Shown piece after piece: positions 24,478-33,812 of a stretch of 64,000 nucleotides of DNA. Each line of letters begins with the position of its first letter. The first letter of the stretch is position 1. The DNA lies in assembly GCA_030145055.1 (NCBI GenBank), contig JAQYWK010000005.1:124001-188000 (forward strand), in the 5' to 3' direction. The notes beneath the pieces were generated by a model, which did no database searches, was not told the DNA's origin, and saw only the letters and a list, made by a program, of their open reading frames with translations. This stretch comes from Desulfovibrio sp. (GTDB taxonomy: Bacteria; Desulfobacterota; Desulfovibrionia; Desulfovibrionales; Desulfovibrionaceae). Position numbers and translations under genes: made by a program.

Positions 24478-25248
24478 CTAATTGTCGTATTTGCTGAAAA
24501 TTTCAGCCAGTTTCCCTTCTTTTTTGATGCTATCAAATGCCGCTTGCAGTTTTTCTACAACATGGTCAGGGGTGTTATTATTAAATGCGAAGTACATTCC
24601 TTTTTTATCCAGCACAAACACAGGTTCGAAGTCATCAGGGCTCAGTCCTGATTCTTTACATGAATTTATCATCGATACGTAGCTCTGAGCTACAAGGTCT
24701 ATTCGTCCAAGTGAAAGTTTTAGCATGTTTTTACTATTTAAAGATGCTCGGTCAAAATCATCGACACTCATTCCAGCCTTGTTGACTAAAAAGTCTTCCG
24801 TAACATCCTTTCTTATTGTTCCAATATTGTGCTTTTTAAGGTCTTGAAAGGAATTGATTTTAATGTTTTTGCTTTTTAATGCATAAATCTGATATTCAAT
24901 TTCAGAAATTGGTCCAACCCATTTAAACAAGTTCTCTCTTTCTTTGGTTCTTGCCGTAGTAAAAAGGATAGTATTTGGTTTTTCTTGAATCATTCTATAG
25001 CCTCGGGCCCAAGGATATAATTTTATATCATTACTTGTTTGCGTTGAGCCAGTTCTTTCTAACACAAGCAGAAGAACATCCGTTGATATGCCTGTTATGG
25101 TTCCGTCTTTTTTGAAATTATAGGGTTCCCTTTCTTCTGTAATGATTATGAATTCTGGAAGGGGGTCTGCATAAGCGGCTGATGATAAAGACAAAATGCT
25201 AGCAAGTATGCAGAACAACAAACAAAATATATTATTATGTGGTTTCAA
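24478..25248 (-). CDS. Periplasmic solute-binding protein, SBP_bac_3 family
   Basis: A 256-aa exported protein with a signal peptide (to about residue 27, AYA). It has the layout of polar-amino-acid-type binding proteins: EEREPYNFKKDGTITGISTDVL near residue 38, ILFTTARTKERENLFKWVGPI near 93, LGRIDLVAQS in the second lobe and a final VVEKLQAAFDSIKKEGKLAEIFSKY helix. The start is a TTG with AGGAAG upstream; no in-frame ATG fits. No permease or ATPase is nearby, so it is an orphan receptor, possibly feeding a sensor instead of a transporter. Confidence 0.8.
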   Translation of the reverse strand: MKPHNNIFCLLFCILASILSLSSAAYADPLPEFIIITEEREPYNFKKDGTITGISTDVLLLVLERTGSTQTSNDIKLYPWARGYRMIQEKPNTILFTTARTKERENLFKWVGPISEIEYQIYALKSKNIKINSFQDLKKHNIGTIRKDVTEDFLVNKAGMSVDDFDRASLNSKNMLKLSLGRIDLVAQSYVSMINSCKESGLSPDDFEPVFVLDKKGMYFAFNNNTPDHVVEKLQAAFDSIKKEGKLAEIFSKYDN

Positions 25249-25425
25249 AATATCTTCCTAAAATGACTATTTGAGATTTTATCCATGATATAACTGTATA
25301 TATTGTTATATAATGAGCATGCTAAAAACAAGTGATTTCATAATAAAAGAAATATTTTTTTGGGTTATTTACTAGAGACCAAATCTGGTTCCAAGGAGTT
25401 TAGCATTATAATTAATTAAAGAAGA

Positions 25426-26163
25426 TTATCGTGGGGTTTTACCAAACTCCCTCTGAATAATTTCTTTTCGGATCTGCTTTATCCTGCCCTCTTTCTGCAT
25501 TTCTTCAAGCTCCTCCGTTAGCTTCGGGATAATCTTGAAGTGCTTTTTGTTTAGGTAATGATAAACAGGAAATGTTTCGAGGGGAGGTTCGATAAGTTTA
25601 ATGTCGGTGGGTCCAAACTTTTTTATAAGTTTTAAACAGGCAATCCTTGTAAGAATTGCTATGTCGATTCTGTCATGCTCAAGCATTTTGAATATTTGAT
25701 CATGAGTTTCTATTTCAAATACTTTGGTGCAACCAGCCTTTGCAGTTTTTTTCTTTGTAAAAAGTACACCTCGGTATATCCCAATTCTAAGCGGCGCCAG
25801 TGACTGCCAACCTGTAAACGGAACGGGCCCTTTTTTACCAATTATCATGGAATCCACGGTAGTAATAGGGACAGGAAGCATTATGAGGTTTGGATATTTC
25901 TTTTCAAGTCCTTTTATCTTAAATAATTCACCATCTACAAGACCCGTGCTGGACGAACGCAATGATCGTAGAACTGGATAAGGTATTAACTCTATTTCAA
26001 TATTGATACGTCCGTATGCTTCTTCAAGGACTTTAAAAGCAATGTCAGAGAGGGTTGATTTAATACTTGAAAATTCTAATTTCTCACTAGCATGCGCTGT
26101 AAAAGGAACAGTAACGAGTAGTATCGCTGATGCTAGAAATGCGAAGATAGCCTTATGGCGCAT
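25426..26163 (-). CDS. Periplasmic solute-binding protein, SBP_bac_3-like
   Basis: A 245-aa exported protein with a signal peptide ending near AHA (residue 25). It resembles the transporter substrate-binding family: IKSTLSDIAFKVLEEAYGRI, then LRSSSTGLVDGELFKI, YRGVLFTKK, MLEHDRIDIAILTRIACLKLI and the final helix LTEELEEMQKEGRIKQIRKE. An AAGGAG ribosome binding site precedes the ATG. It is a second orphan binding protein beside the one at 24478, similar in layout but distinct in sequence, so old paralogues are possible. Ligand unknown. Confidence 0.72.
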   Translation of the reverse strand: MRHKAIFAFLASAILLVTVPFTAHASEKLEFSSIKSTLSDIAFKVLEEAYGRINIEIELIPYPVLRSLRSSSTGLVDGELFKIKGLEKKYPNLIMLPVPITTVDSMIIGKKGPVPFTGWQSLAPLRIGIYRGVLFTKKKTAKAGCTKVFEIETHDQIFKMLEHDRIDIAILTRIACLKLIKKFGPTDIKLIEPPLETFPVYHYLNKKHFKIIPKLTEELEEMQKEGRIKQIRKEIIQREFGKTPR

Positions 26164-26271
26164 CTAAATCTCCTTTTAAAAATTGGGCCCAAAAATACTG
26201 AGAAAAGCAAGATTAAGTAACCTTGAATTTTCTTTGTGTAAATTAGAGTGTTGAGAGATTTATATACGTGC

Positions 26272-27594
26272 CTAGCGCAAATAACCCCATGAATTAAGCC
26301 TGTCATAAGCATATCTAGCGTAATCGCCCTGTCTGTTAACTTGCAGGAACCTAGAATATTCATTGGCGGCCATATCGCGTTTTCCAAGAGCTTCGTACGA
26401 TACTCCTTTAAAGAAGGTCGTCATGGGGTTTCCGGGCAACTTTTTATCATATGCGTCAAAATCTGCCAGAGCACGGTTGTACCGTTTTGAATCAAGGTTC
26501 AACATTCCTGAAAGATGCAGAGCCTGCGCTTCGGTAGGGTAAGCGACTTTTGCACGCTCGGCGTATTGCAATCCTTCGCCCTTTTTATTTTGAGCCAGCT
26601 TACACTTGGACATAAGCAGTAAACCTGCATAGTCGTTTGGCGCAATTCTAAGCGCGTTTGAAAAGTGTTCTTCCGCATTCGCGAAGGCTTTCTTTTGCAT
26701 AGATTCTTCGCCCTTTTGCATCTCTTCGATTGCGGGCGCTATTTTGCGGATGGAAGCTATATTGTCCATGTACCTTTCACGCAGAAGTTTACCCTTATTT
26801 CCCGCGTAGGTGGTGGCTCTTTTGTTTACAGCTGTATCGTAACGTTCTGTGCTCATCGGGTGTGACGCAAACATTTGCTGTACGAACGAAGGGGCAGATT
26901 TATGAAGTTTATTAAGCTCATCCATGAGGCCTACCATGCCTTCGGGATCATAACCGGCGTTATCCATATAGTTCATGCCGAGGCTGTCCGCTTGTCTTTC
27001 ATCAGAGCGTGAATAGCTGGCAAGGAGCAACCCTGCGCCGACTCCGCCAAGTCCTGCCGCAAGTGGAACGAAGTCCGCATTTTGTGTTGCGAGCACGCCT
27101 ACTCCGACGGCTAAAATTCCTTGGGTTGCCATGGTAGAACTCATGCGCGACGCAGTATGCCGAGCACTTACGTGACCGACTTCGTGGCCCAATAGCGCGG
27201 CAAGCTCTGCCTCGTTTTCGAGTTTAAGCATTATGCCCCGTGTGCAGGCAATGCTGCCACCGGGAAAGGCGTAAGCATTTACGTAGTTAGCATTAACGCA
27301 GCGAAAATTGTAAGGCATATCCGGTCTATGACTGGCGAGTGCCAGAGATTGTCCGACGTTGGAAACATACTGATTTAATTTAGTATCTTGAATCGATCCG
27401 TAGTCAGCAGAAAATTGGTGCGGGGAGTTCTGCTGATCCATTTGAACTTCCTGCTGCTGCGAAACAAGCATGAGCTGTTGCTGCCCTGTCACCGGATTAA
27501 TGGCGCAACCGCTTAGAACGCCAAGTGTGCCACCGGCAATGAGTTTTAGTGCTTTTCTTCTGGATATATCGTTCGGATTCTTTTTATCTGGCAT
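26272..27594 (-). CDS. M48-family metalloprotease lipoprotein with TPR region
   Basis: A 440-aa periplasmic zinc protease of the BepA/LoiP type, which takes part in outer-membrane protein quality control. The N-terminus has SRRKALKLIAGG followed by lipobox LSGC (residues 27-30), so it may be a Tat-exported lipoprotein. The zinc motif HEVGHVSARH is near residue 138 and the third ligand region SRSDERQADSLG near 196. C-terminal residues 300-430 form TPR-like helices. A GGAGG ribosome binding site precedes the ATG. Confidence 0.92.
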   Translation of the reverse strand: MPDKKNPNDISRRKALKLIAGGTLGVLSGCAINPVTGQQQLMLVSQQQEVQMDQQNSPHQFSADYGSIQDTKLNQYVSNVGQSLALASHRPDMPYNFRCVNANYVNAYAFPGGSIACTRGIMLKLENEAELAALLGHEVGHVSARHTASRMSSTMATQGILAVGVGVLATQNADFVPLAAGLGGVGAGLLLASYSRSDERQADSLGMNYMDNAGYDPEGMVGLMDELNKLHKSAPSFVQQMFASHPMSTERYDTAVNKRATTYAGNKGKLLRERYMDNIASIRKIAPAIEEMQKGEESMQKKAFANAEEHFSNALRIAPNDYAGLLLMSKCKLAQNKKGEGLQYAERAKVAYPTEAQALHLSGMLNLDSKRYNRALADFDAYDKKLPGNPMTTFFKGVSYEALGKRDMAANEYSRFLQVNRQGDYARYAYDRLNSWGYLR

Positions 27595-27663
27595 GTTTCC
27601 TCCAGTGGTTGCTCAATACTATATAAATATGACGCCTTATCAGGTTTGGCAATAGTTAAAAAA

Positions 27664-27691
27664 AGAGGCTCACGTTGTTAAACGTAAGCCT
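27664..27691 (-). terminator. Terminator of the decayed hemerythrin gene
   Basis: GAGGCT-ACGTT pairs with AACGT-AGCCTC with one mismatch. On the minus strand it is followed by T7. It lies just beyond the bacteriohemerythrin relic and upstream of the M48 gene. Confidence 0.8.
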
Positions 27692-27744
27692 CGGAATGTT
27701 TCGAAAGGAAGTATTTTGTTCTTTTATAGAGAATGAAATCTAAC

Positions 27745-27865
27745 TTATTTAATGCCGTGCTTTTTAAGGAAGGCCGTGTAGTTTCTGTCTACGCCCTAAA
27801 TATGCTGAACAAGCCAGTTTACTAGGAACTTCCAATTTAGTTTGCAGGGTTATTTTACCTTTAAT
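27745..27865 (-). pseudogene. Relic of a bacteriohemerythrin C-terminus
   Basis: The minus strand reads FLVNWLVQHI, an in-frame TAG, then GVDRNYTAFLKKHGIK and a stop. This matches the end of bacteriohemerythrins, which carry oxygen on a di-iron site; the H of VQHI and D of GVD are the last two iron ligands. Upstream, GKITLQTKL continues in another frame and then sense is lost. Only the last quarter survives, with a stop and a frameshift, but its terminator is intact. Confidence 0.65.
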
Positions 27866-28057
27866 TCATGTAATCGCACTTAAATGGTAATTAATTAGGA
27901 GCAACTATCATTAGTTGAATTGCAAGTCATTTATAAATAGCTTCTAGCAATTCTTTTCGGTAAAAAGAAGAAAGTCTATAGATTGGATTTAATAATAATT
28001 TGAGCACGTCTTTGCTTATTTTGGGGAGTGTTTCAATACTCAATAGAAGGGGGGTCC

Positions 28058-28204
28058 ATGTCAGCAATTTTAAAGGGCAAGGTAGCTATTGTCACTGGCG
28101 GAGCGAAAGGTATTGGTGGTGCTGTGGTTGTAAACTATTCATCAAGTGCTGACATTGCTAAGAGCTTATGTGCTGATATTGAAAAGAATGGCGGCTTTAT
28201 GTAA
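28058..28204 (+). pseudogene. Internally deleted short-chain dehydrogenase
   Basis: A 48-codon frame: ATG, then KGKVAIVTGGAKGIGGAVVV, NYSSSADIAKSLCADIEKNGG and stop. TGGAKGIG is the NAD(P)-binding motif of FabG-like SDR enzymes, and NYSSSA...IEKNGG is the next strand and helix, but about 14 residues between them are missing and the remaining 180 or so are gone. A GAAGGGGGG ribosome binding site remains. It cannot be active. Confidence 0.7.
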
Positions 28205-28205
28205 T

Positions 28206-28565
28206 CTAACAGGGAGTCGGGTTCGCTTTCAGTAAGTCTTCGACTATTGCCCTTCTTGCATTTTCGTCAGCCTCCAGCTTCATTACGTGGAGGCAGTTGT
28301 AACATTCATTAAAAACACAATCTGCTTGAGGATGATTTATTAAAGCTACTTTTAAATTGTCCGTTTGTCCGATGTATAATGGATTAACAACAAATCCTGC
28401 CAGATGTCCGCGTGGATGTTTGTATGTAAGAATATAGATAGCTTTGATGGATTCAAAATCTGAACTTTTTTTCATGATTTCAAACGGATAATCAGTTCCG
28501 GACAATCCTTTAAATATCCATTCTTTTTGTCTAAACACGGCAACTCCCATGAATGCGAAAATCAA
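28206..28565 (-). CDS. GIY-YIG-like small protein
   Basis: Up to 119 aa; the start is uncertain (ATG at 28565 or 28550, no strong ribosome binding site). The pattern AIYILTYK...NPLYIGQTDNLKVALINH, a central C-x(3)-E-C-x(2)-C-L-H stretch, then ADENARRAIVEDLL and NPTPC follows the layout of the GIY-YIG nuclease fold, with the two tyrosine motifs and the late glutamate. The conserved arginine is not obvious (KVALIN), so it may be inactive. There are no neighbours of related function; it is divergent from the AsmA gene. Confidence 0.5.
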   Translation of the reverse strand: MIFAFMGVAVFRQKEWIFKGLSGTDYPFEIMKKSSDFESIKAIYILTYKHPRGHLAGFVVNPLYIGQTDNLKVALINHPQADCVFNECYNCLHVMKLEADENARRAIVEDLLKANPTPC

Positions 28566-28703
28566 ATTTATGTCTGCGGACGTTAAACTTTATTTGCGTG
28601 GTGTGGAAGTTATAATCACATCCTCATTGCTTCTGATTGGATAGACATATATGATGGTGAAATATTTTAATGTCAGCCGAATAATGCGTTATCAGGGGGA
28701 TTT

Positions 28704-30782
28704 ATGATAGTTTTTAAGGCCTTGCGGGTAATCTTAATTACCTTTCTAAGTTTAATAGCCCTTGTGGTTGTGTCCGTGGGGGCAATACTTTTTTTTGAAA
28801 TTCCCGTTGATGCAACACTTTTGAAGCCTTCATTAGAACATGTTTCATCGTATGCGCTTGGACGTAAAGTTACGTTTGGTGGTGAACTTAAATTTGTCAC
28901 TTCGCTTAGTCCTGCCATTGAAGTTGCGGACATTACAATAGCCAATCCCCCCGGTTATTCTGATCAAAATTTTGCAGCCTTAAAGTACGCCAGATTGCAC
29001 CTGAACGCTTATAAACTCTTGTTTGCAAAGCTCGAGATTCACGAGATCACGGTTGAGGGCATCAGGCTGAATCTTGAGAGTAAAGCGGATGGGGCCGTCA
29101 ACTGGGATATTGAAGTAAAGGGCACTGGAGCCAAAGCGAAAGCGGCCGCTGAGCCCAAGCCTGATGCAGACTCGCCTCGCCTAGCTCCTACGTTGACTTC
29201 TGATTCATTCAGCATCGATAAAATATTACTGAAAGATATTCAGGTTACTAGCAATTCACCAACAGAGAAAGTCGAATTTCGTATCGATGAATGTACTGGC
29301 TCAGGTGAGGCCGGTAAGCCTTTCAATTTAAATTTCGTGGGTAATTTTGATCAGCATCCATATAAAATAGGCGTAAAAATAGGGTCACTTGCTGAGTTTC
29401 TAGCCTCGCAAAAAGGTTGGGCGGAAATTGACGTAGATATAGCCAAGACCCAGCTTTCTTTGACAGGTGACGTGCAGCTTCCGTCTGCAACAGGTTTCGC
29501 TAACTTGAGCGTTTCGGTGAAGGGTGAAAATCTTAATACGCTTAATTCTTTGCTAAAAGTAGATCTTCCACCGTTCAAAAAGTATGGAATTGTCTGCAAT
29601 CTTAATGCTCGTCACGGGAAAGCCAGTTTGGAGAAACTTGATGTGCATGTTGGTGCGAGCCGGTTGATTGGTAACGGCACTATGACGAATCTTTTGACAT
29701 CGAAGTCAGAGACAGATGCAAAACTTGGTATAAGCACACAGCTTACAGCTGAACTCATTCAGCTAGACGATTTCAACCTTGATGGTTGGTCCCCTTCCGG
29801 CGGAAGCGACAAAACAATACAGACAAATTCCACCCAGACAAATTCTACCAGCGTAAAAGTGGATGTTGATGCTGATCAGAGTAAGGACGTAAAACAACTT
29901 CTCAGTCCCGAATTCATGAATAGCATTAATGCCGATTTTAAGTTTGAAGCCCGCGAAGTCAAAAAGGGCGAGAATAGTTTAGGTCGTGGCATTTTAGTTG
30001 TCGGATTAAAGAATGGCGTGCTCAAAATTGATCCATTAGATCTTTATATACCGGGTGGCTCCGCTCATTTTGACGGCATCTTCACCATAACTAAAGCAGG
30101 CGTTAAGGCTGGTTTTAAAACTAATATTAACCAGTTTGATTATGGCGTAATCGCGCGCAGTTCTCATCCCGACACGAAAATGGGTGGGCTTTTGAGCCTT
30201 GATGTGGCTGTGGAATCGGATGCTCCGAATTTTAATTCCATAATGGCAAATGCAAACGGTTATTTTCGCATCGGTGCTAAACCTGAAAATATGGAATCAG
30301 GAATTATTGATCTTTGGGCTGTGAATCTGTTTACCGCTGTTATGAACAATGTTTCGAAGGATAAATCGAAAATAAATTGCGCCATATTGCGCCTTGATAT
30401 CAAAGATGGGTACATGACTTCCGAAACCATAATGGCTGATACTTCAAAGATGCGCATTTTCGGAAAAGCCGCCATTAATTTCAAAAAACAAACCATTGAT
30501 CTCGAAGTTGCACCCACACCGAAACAGCCTGAATTTTTCAGCCTTGCAACGCCTGTTGCTGTGCACGGAACTTTCAAGGATTTCGGGATTGGAGTAAAAG
30601 GATTGGATCTTGTCGGAACAGTGTTCTCGTTTATTGTGAGTCCCGTAGTCGTTCCAATTGAGAGAATATTTGTGAAAGACTTGGCCACTGACGGGGCAGA
30701 TGTTTGTGATATTGACTTCGCAACTCAGGAAAATCCTATTGAGTTTCATAGCAATGGTACGGTTAAAGGTAGGGGAAAATAA
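28704..30782 (+). CDS. AsmA-family protein
   Basis: A 692-aa inner-membrane-anchored periplasmic protein. One N-terminal TM helix (residues 8-30) is followed by the AsmA pattern: LGRKVTFGGELKFVTSLSPAIEVADITIANPPGY and LLFAKLEIHEITVEGIRLNL near residues 50-120. The AsmA C-terminal region is YGVIARSS...GGLLSLDVAVES, then INCAILRLDIKDGYM and LEVAPTPKQ. AsmA-like proteins belong to the repeating beta-groove group implicated in phospholipid transport to the outer membrane. A linker with QTNSTQTNST (about 373-383) splits it. AGGGGG ribosome binding site; apparently monocistronic. Confidence 0.9.
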   Translation: MIVFKALRVILITFLSLIALVVVSVGAILFFEIPVDATLLKPSLEHVSSYALGRKVTFGGELKFVTSLSPAIEVADITIANPPGYSDQNFAALKYARLHLNAYKLLFAKLEIHEITVEGIRLNLESKADGAVNWDIEVKGTGAKAKAAAEPKPDADSPRLAPTLTSDSFSIDKILLKDIQVTSNSPTEKVEFRIDECTGSGEAGKPFNLNFVGNFDQHPYKIGVKIGSLAEFLASQKGWAEIDVDIAKTQLSLTGDVQLPSATGFANLSVSVKGENLNTLNSLLKVDLPPFKKYGIVCNLNARHGKASLEKLDVHVGASRLIGNGTMTNLLTSKSETDAKLGISTQLTAELIQLDDFNLDGWSPSGGSDKTIQTNSTQTNSTSVKVDVDADQSKDVKQLLSPEFMNSINADFKFEAREVKKGENSLGRGILVVGLKNGVLKIDPLDLYIPGGSAHFDGIFTITKAGVKAGFKTNINQFDYGVIARSSHPDTKMGGLLSLDVAVESDAPNFNSIMANANGYFRIGAKPENMESGIIDLWAVNLFTAVMNNVSKDKSKINCAILRLDIKDGYMTSETIMADTSKMRIFGKAAINFKKQTIDLEVAPTPKQPEFFSLATPVAVHGTFKDFGIGVKGLDLVGTVFSFIVSPVVVPIERIFVKDLATDGADVCDIDFATQENPIEFHSNGTVKGRGK

Positions 30783-30886
30783 GGGTAACATTAACGTGGC
30801 GGGGATCTCTGCTTTGTTTTATAAATACTTAATCAGCATGGTTTAAGTTTGATTTATAAAAGTTATTAATTTGAGAGATTTTCAAA

Positions 30887-31579
30887 ATGACAACCCAAAC
30901 CCTAGATAAAACAGCACTGGACACCCCCATCCTAGAATTCAAAAACGTGAATTTTAGCTGGCCCGGGGGGCATGGACTCAGCGATGTTTCTTTTGCGGTT
31001 CCTGCTGGGCAGTTTGTTTTGATTTCGGGGCCATCTGGCGCTGGCAAATCTACTTTGCTTCGGCTTGCTGTTCGGCTTGAAGAAGTAGCGCAGGGGGAGA
31101 TCCTTTTGCGCGGTTCTCCAATTGATACTTTCAACCCGCCGGAGCTGCGGACCCGAGTTGGGTTTGTTCAGCAGACTCCAGTTATTCTGGCCGGCACTGT
31201 TCGCGAAAATCTACTCATGCCATTCACGTTACAAGTCAGAAAAGGAATCCCCGTTCCTGATGATAATGTTCTCTTAGAATGGCTTGAAAAGCTTGCGCTT
31301 GAGAATGTTGCGCTTGATGCGGATGCTCTTACTCTTTCTGTGGGGCAGAAACAGCGCTTATGCCTTATCAGGTCCGTACTTCCGAAGCCTGATGCCATCT
31401 GCTTTGACGAGCCGACAAGCTCTCTTGATCGCGAAAGTCGGGAGTGTGTTGAGCGGGTTGCGGAGGATTTAGCAGGGCAGGGCATAGCCATATTGATGGT
31501 AAGTCACACTAGTTATCATCCGGCATGTCCGCATATGCACGTTACCGTTGCAGATGGAAAAGTAGAGGTGCTTTCATGA
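30887..31579 (+). CDS. ABC transporter ATP-binding protein, FetA/YbbL type
   Basis: A 230-aa ATPase. Walker A is GPSGAGKST near residue 46, the Q-loop is VGFVQQTPVI near 96, the signature is LSVGQKQRLCL near 150 and Walker B is AICFDEPTSSLD near 170, with the H-loop in MVSHTSYHP. The gene overlaps the partner permease by four bases (ATGA). FetA-FetB (YbbL-YbbM) exports iron and protects against oxidative stress in E. coli; the same pairing here supports that assignment by analogy. Confidence 0.88.
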   Translation: MTTQTLDKTALDTPILEFKNVNFSWPGGHGLSDVSFAVPAGQFVLISGPSGAGKSTLLRLAVRLEEVAQGEILLRGSPIDTFNPPELRTRVGFVQQTPVILAGTVRENLLMPFTLQVRKGIPVPDDNVLLEWLEKLALENVALDADALTLSVGQKQRLCLIRSVLPKPDAICFDEPTSSLDRESRECVERVAEDLAGQGIAILMVSHTSYHPACPHMHVTVADGKVEVLS

Positions 31580-32373
31580 CCGCCCCGTTCATTTCAATTG
31601 CGTGGCCCCAGTTAATGGTGGCGCTCAGCCTTGTTACTATTTCGGGCGCTGTATCCGTTTATTATCAGTTGAAGCTTGAGAAAGACCTTGCCATAGGCGC
31701 GGTGCGTACCTTCGTACAGCTTCTCGCAATGGGCTATGTGCTGAACATTTTATTCGGCCTTAATAATGCTTTGCTGGTAATGGGGCTATACGCTGTGATG
31801 GCGTTCTTTTCCGTGCGCATTGTGCATGGGCGGGTGAAAGAAAAATCCATATCTTATCTATTTCCCACAACTGCCGCAGTCCTCTTTAGCTGCACGCTGA
31901 TCACCATGCTGGTGACGAAGGTAGTTATTGGTGCTGATCCGTGGTGGAATCCGCAGTATTTTATCCCAATCGGCGGAATGGTGGCGGGTAATTCTATGAA
32001 TGCGCTTGCAATCTCTTTGGAGCGTTTTTTCTCCGAGCTTAGAACTCGGCGTGATGAAGTGGAAATGATGCTTTGCCACGGCGCGGATTACAAGGAAGCT
32101 ACGGTTGATATTTTCCGCAAAGCCTTGCGCGCAGGTATGATCCCGTCAATTAATGCGATGATGGGAGTTGGTTTGGTTTCAATTCCAGGTATGATGACAG
32201 GGCAAATTTTGGCGGGCGCAAATCCTGAAGAGGCTGTGCGTTATCAGATTGTTGTAATGTTCATGTTGGTTGCTTCAACCGCATTGTCATCAATTATTGT
32301 GCTGCTGCTTGTACGGAGGCGTTGTTTTTCGCCCGCAATGACTTTGCTTTTACGTAATGGTAACGGCAAATAA
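31576..32373 (+). CDS. ABC transporter permease, FetB/YbbM (UPF0014) family
   Basis: A 265-aa membrane protein with about six to seven TM helices. UPF0014 signature segments are LEKDLAIGAVRTFVQLLAMGYVLN near residue 35, PIGGMVAGNSMNALAISLERF near 132 and the C-terminal SINAMMGVGLVSIPGMMTGQILAG near 195. I use the ATG at 31576, which overlaps the stop of the ATPase gene, over a longer frame starting within that gene. Probable metal exporter subunit. Confidence 0.9.
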   Translation: MTAPFISIAWPQLMVALSLVTISGAVSVYYQLKLEKDLAIGAVRTFVQLLAMGYVLNILFGLNNALLVMGLYAVMAFFSVRIVHGRVKEKSISYLFPTTAAVLFSCTLITMLVTKVVIGADPWWNPQYFIPIGGMVAGNSMNALAISLERFFSELRTRRDEVEMMLCHGADYKEATVDIFRKALRAGMIPSINAMMGVGLVSIPGMMTGQILAGANPEEAVRYQIVVMFMLVASTALSSIIVLLLVRRRCFSPAMTLLLRNGNGK

Positions 32374-32400
32374 GATTTAGCAATTGGGATTTACAAATTT

Positions 32401-33633
32401 ATGAGCACTGAAAAAAATATAGTTAACCGATATCTGTATCTTGTTTGTGCGGTGGTGGGACTGTGTATTGCAGGTCTTTTCCTTGCTCTGGCCTTGCGTA
32501 ATAAGAGTCTTTTGAAAGAGCATTTGAGAGTTCAGGCTCGAGTAAATTTCAGCAATATTGTGCTTATACGTGAGTGGATAGCAATGCATGGTGGTGTATA
32601 TGTGCTTAAAGGTCCAGAGGTAGAATCTAATCCATATTTAGAGAATCCAGACCTGCTTGCCGCTGACGGGCGTGAGCTTACTTTGAAGAACCCTGCGCTT
32701 ATGACTCGTGAGGTTTCAGAATTAGCGGGCAGAAATGATCTTTACTCATTTCATATTACAAGCTTGAAGCCCTTGAACCCTAATAATTCTCCGGATGTAT
32801 TTGAAACTGAATCACTACAGTCGTTTGAAAATGGGAAGAAGGAAACGTTCCTTGTGGAAGATACTTCAAACGGGACGCAACTACGCTATATGGCTCCTCT
32901 TATTGTAGAGCAGTCTTGCCTCGCTTGCCATGCAAAACAAGGATATTCTGTGGGAGAAGTGCGCGGCGGTATTAGCGTCTCCTTTGGGCTTGATGAAATT
33001 AATAAATCTTTGTTTCATAATTACATTATAATTATGGTTTTGGGGATAGTTTCCGTTGGCTTACTCGTTCTCATTATGTGGGTTTTCTTCCGAAAGATGC
33101 AAGCGCGTTTGGATAAGGCGCAGGCTTCTCTAAAGAAAATGGCTACGGTTGATACCTTGACGAATGTGGCTAACCGCGCTTCGATTTTAGCGCGTCTCAG
33201 TGAAGGTTTTGGACGGCATCAGCGTAAATTGACTCAGCTTGGATGTCTCATGATTGACGTAGATCATTTTAAAAGCGTCAACGACAACTTCGGTCACCAG
33301 AAAGGGGATGCCGTACTAAAGGAATTGGCTAGTATTGTTTCCGGTTCTTTGCGCTCATATGATTTTTTTGGGCGCTATGGTGGAGAAGAATTCCTTCTGG
33401 TTATGGATGGTGCTGATGAGGAAAAGCTAGCTTTTGTGGCTGAACGTGTCAGGTTTTTAGTAGAGAACAACCTCGGGTCACAGTCGGGACTCTCTGGTTC
33501 TATAACTGTCAGCATTGGCGGTACATTGGCACTTGCAGTTGATAAGTCCATCGATGACGTCATTCATCGCGCGGATATGGCTCTTTATAAGGCTAAAGAA
33601 CTTGGACGTAACCAAATTAACATATTGCTCTAG
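32401..33633 (+). CDS. Haem-c sensor diguanylate cyclase (DUF3365-GGDEF)
   Basis: A 410-aa membrane protein that would make c-di-GMP. TM1 (residues 11-31) is followed by a periplasmic DUF3365/Tll0287-like domain containing one c-haem motif, CLACH, near residue 177, then TM2 (about 205-228). The GGDEF domain is at about 245-405. Its active loop is GGEEF, preceded by five residues with the RSYD inhibitory site, so it should be active and product-inhibited. A covalently bound haem suggests sensing of redox state, oxygen or NO. Confidence 0.92.
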   Translation: MSTEKNIVNRYLYLVCAVVGLCIAGLFLALALRNKSLLKEHLRVQARVNFSNIVLIREWIAMHGGVYVLKGPEVESNPYLENPDLLAADGRELTLKNPALMTREVSELAGRNDLYSFHITSLKPLNPNNSPDVFETESLQSFENGKKETFLVEDTSNGTQLRYMAPLIVEQSCLACHAKQGYSVGEVRGGISVSFGLDEINKSLFHNYIIIMVLGIVSVGLLVLIMWVFFRKMQARLDKAQASLKKMATVDTLTNVANRASILARLSEGFGRHQRKLTQLGCLMIDVDHFKSVNDNFGHQKGDAVLKELASIVSGSLRSYDFFGRYGGEEFLLVMDGADEEKLAFVAERVRFLVENNLGSQSGLSGSITVSIGGTLALAVDKSIDDVIHRADMALYKAKELGRNQINILL

Positions 33634-33812
33634 TCGGCTTTGTAATGGGAATAACTTTGCGAGTTTTGTACGGGATTATTTTAGGTAAGTAATTCTATTT
33701 AGAAATGTTTTTAGTGTTGTCTGCATGATTGATTCGTGAGAATTAGAGACACTGATAGGTTATGGCTTAGGGGCAGATAAGAATAATTATTAAAAATAAG
33801 TGAAAAGTTAAT

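Noticed and set aside
30260-30688. 142-aa open frame antisense to the AsmA gene
   Set aside because: Antisense shadow; no ribosome binding site or family motif.
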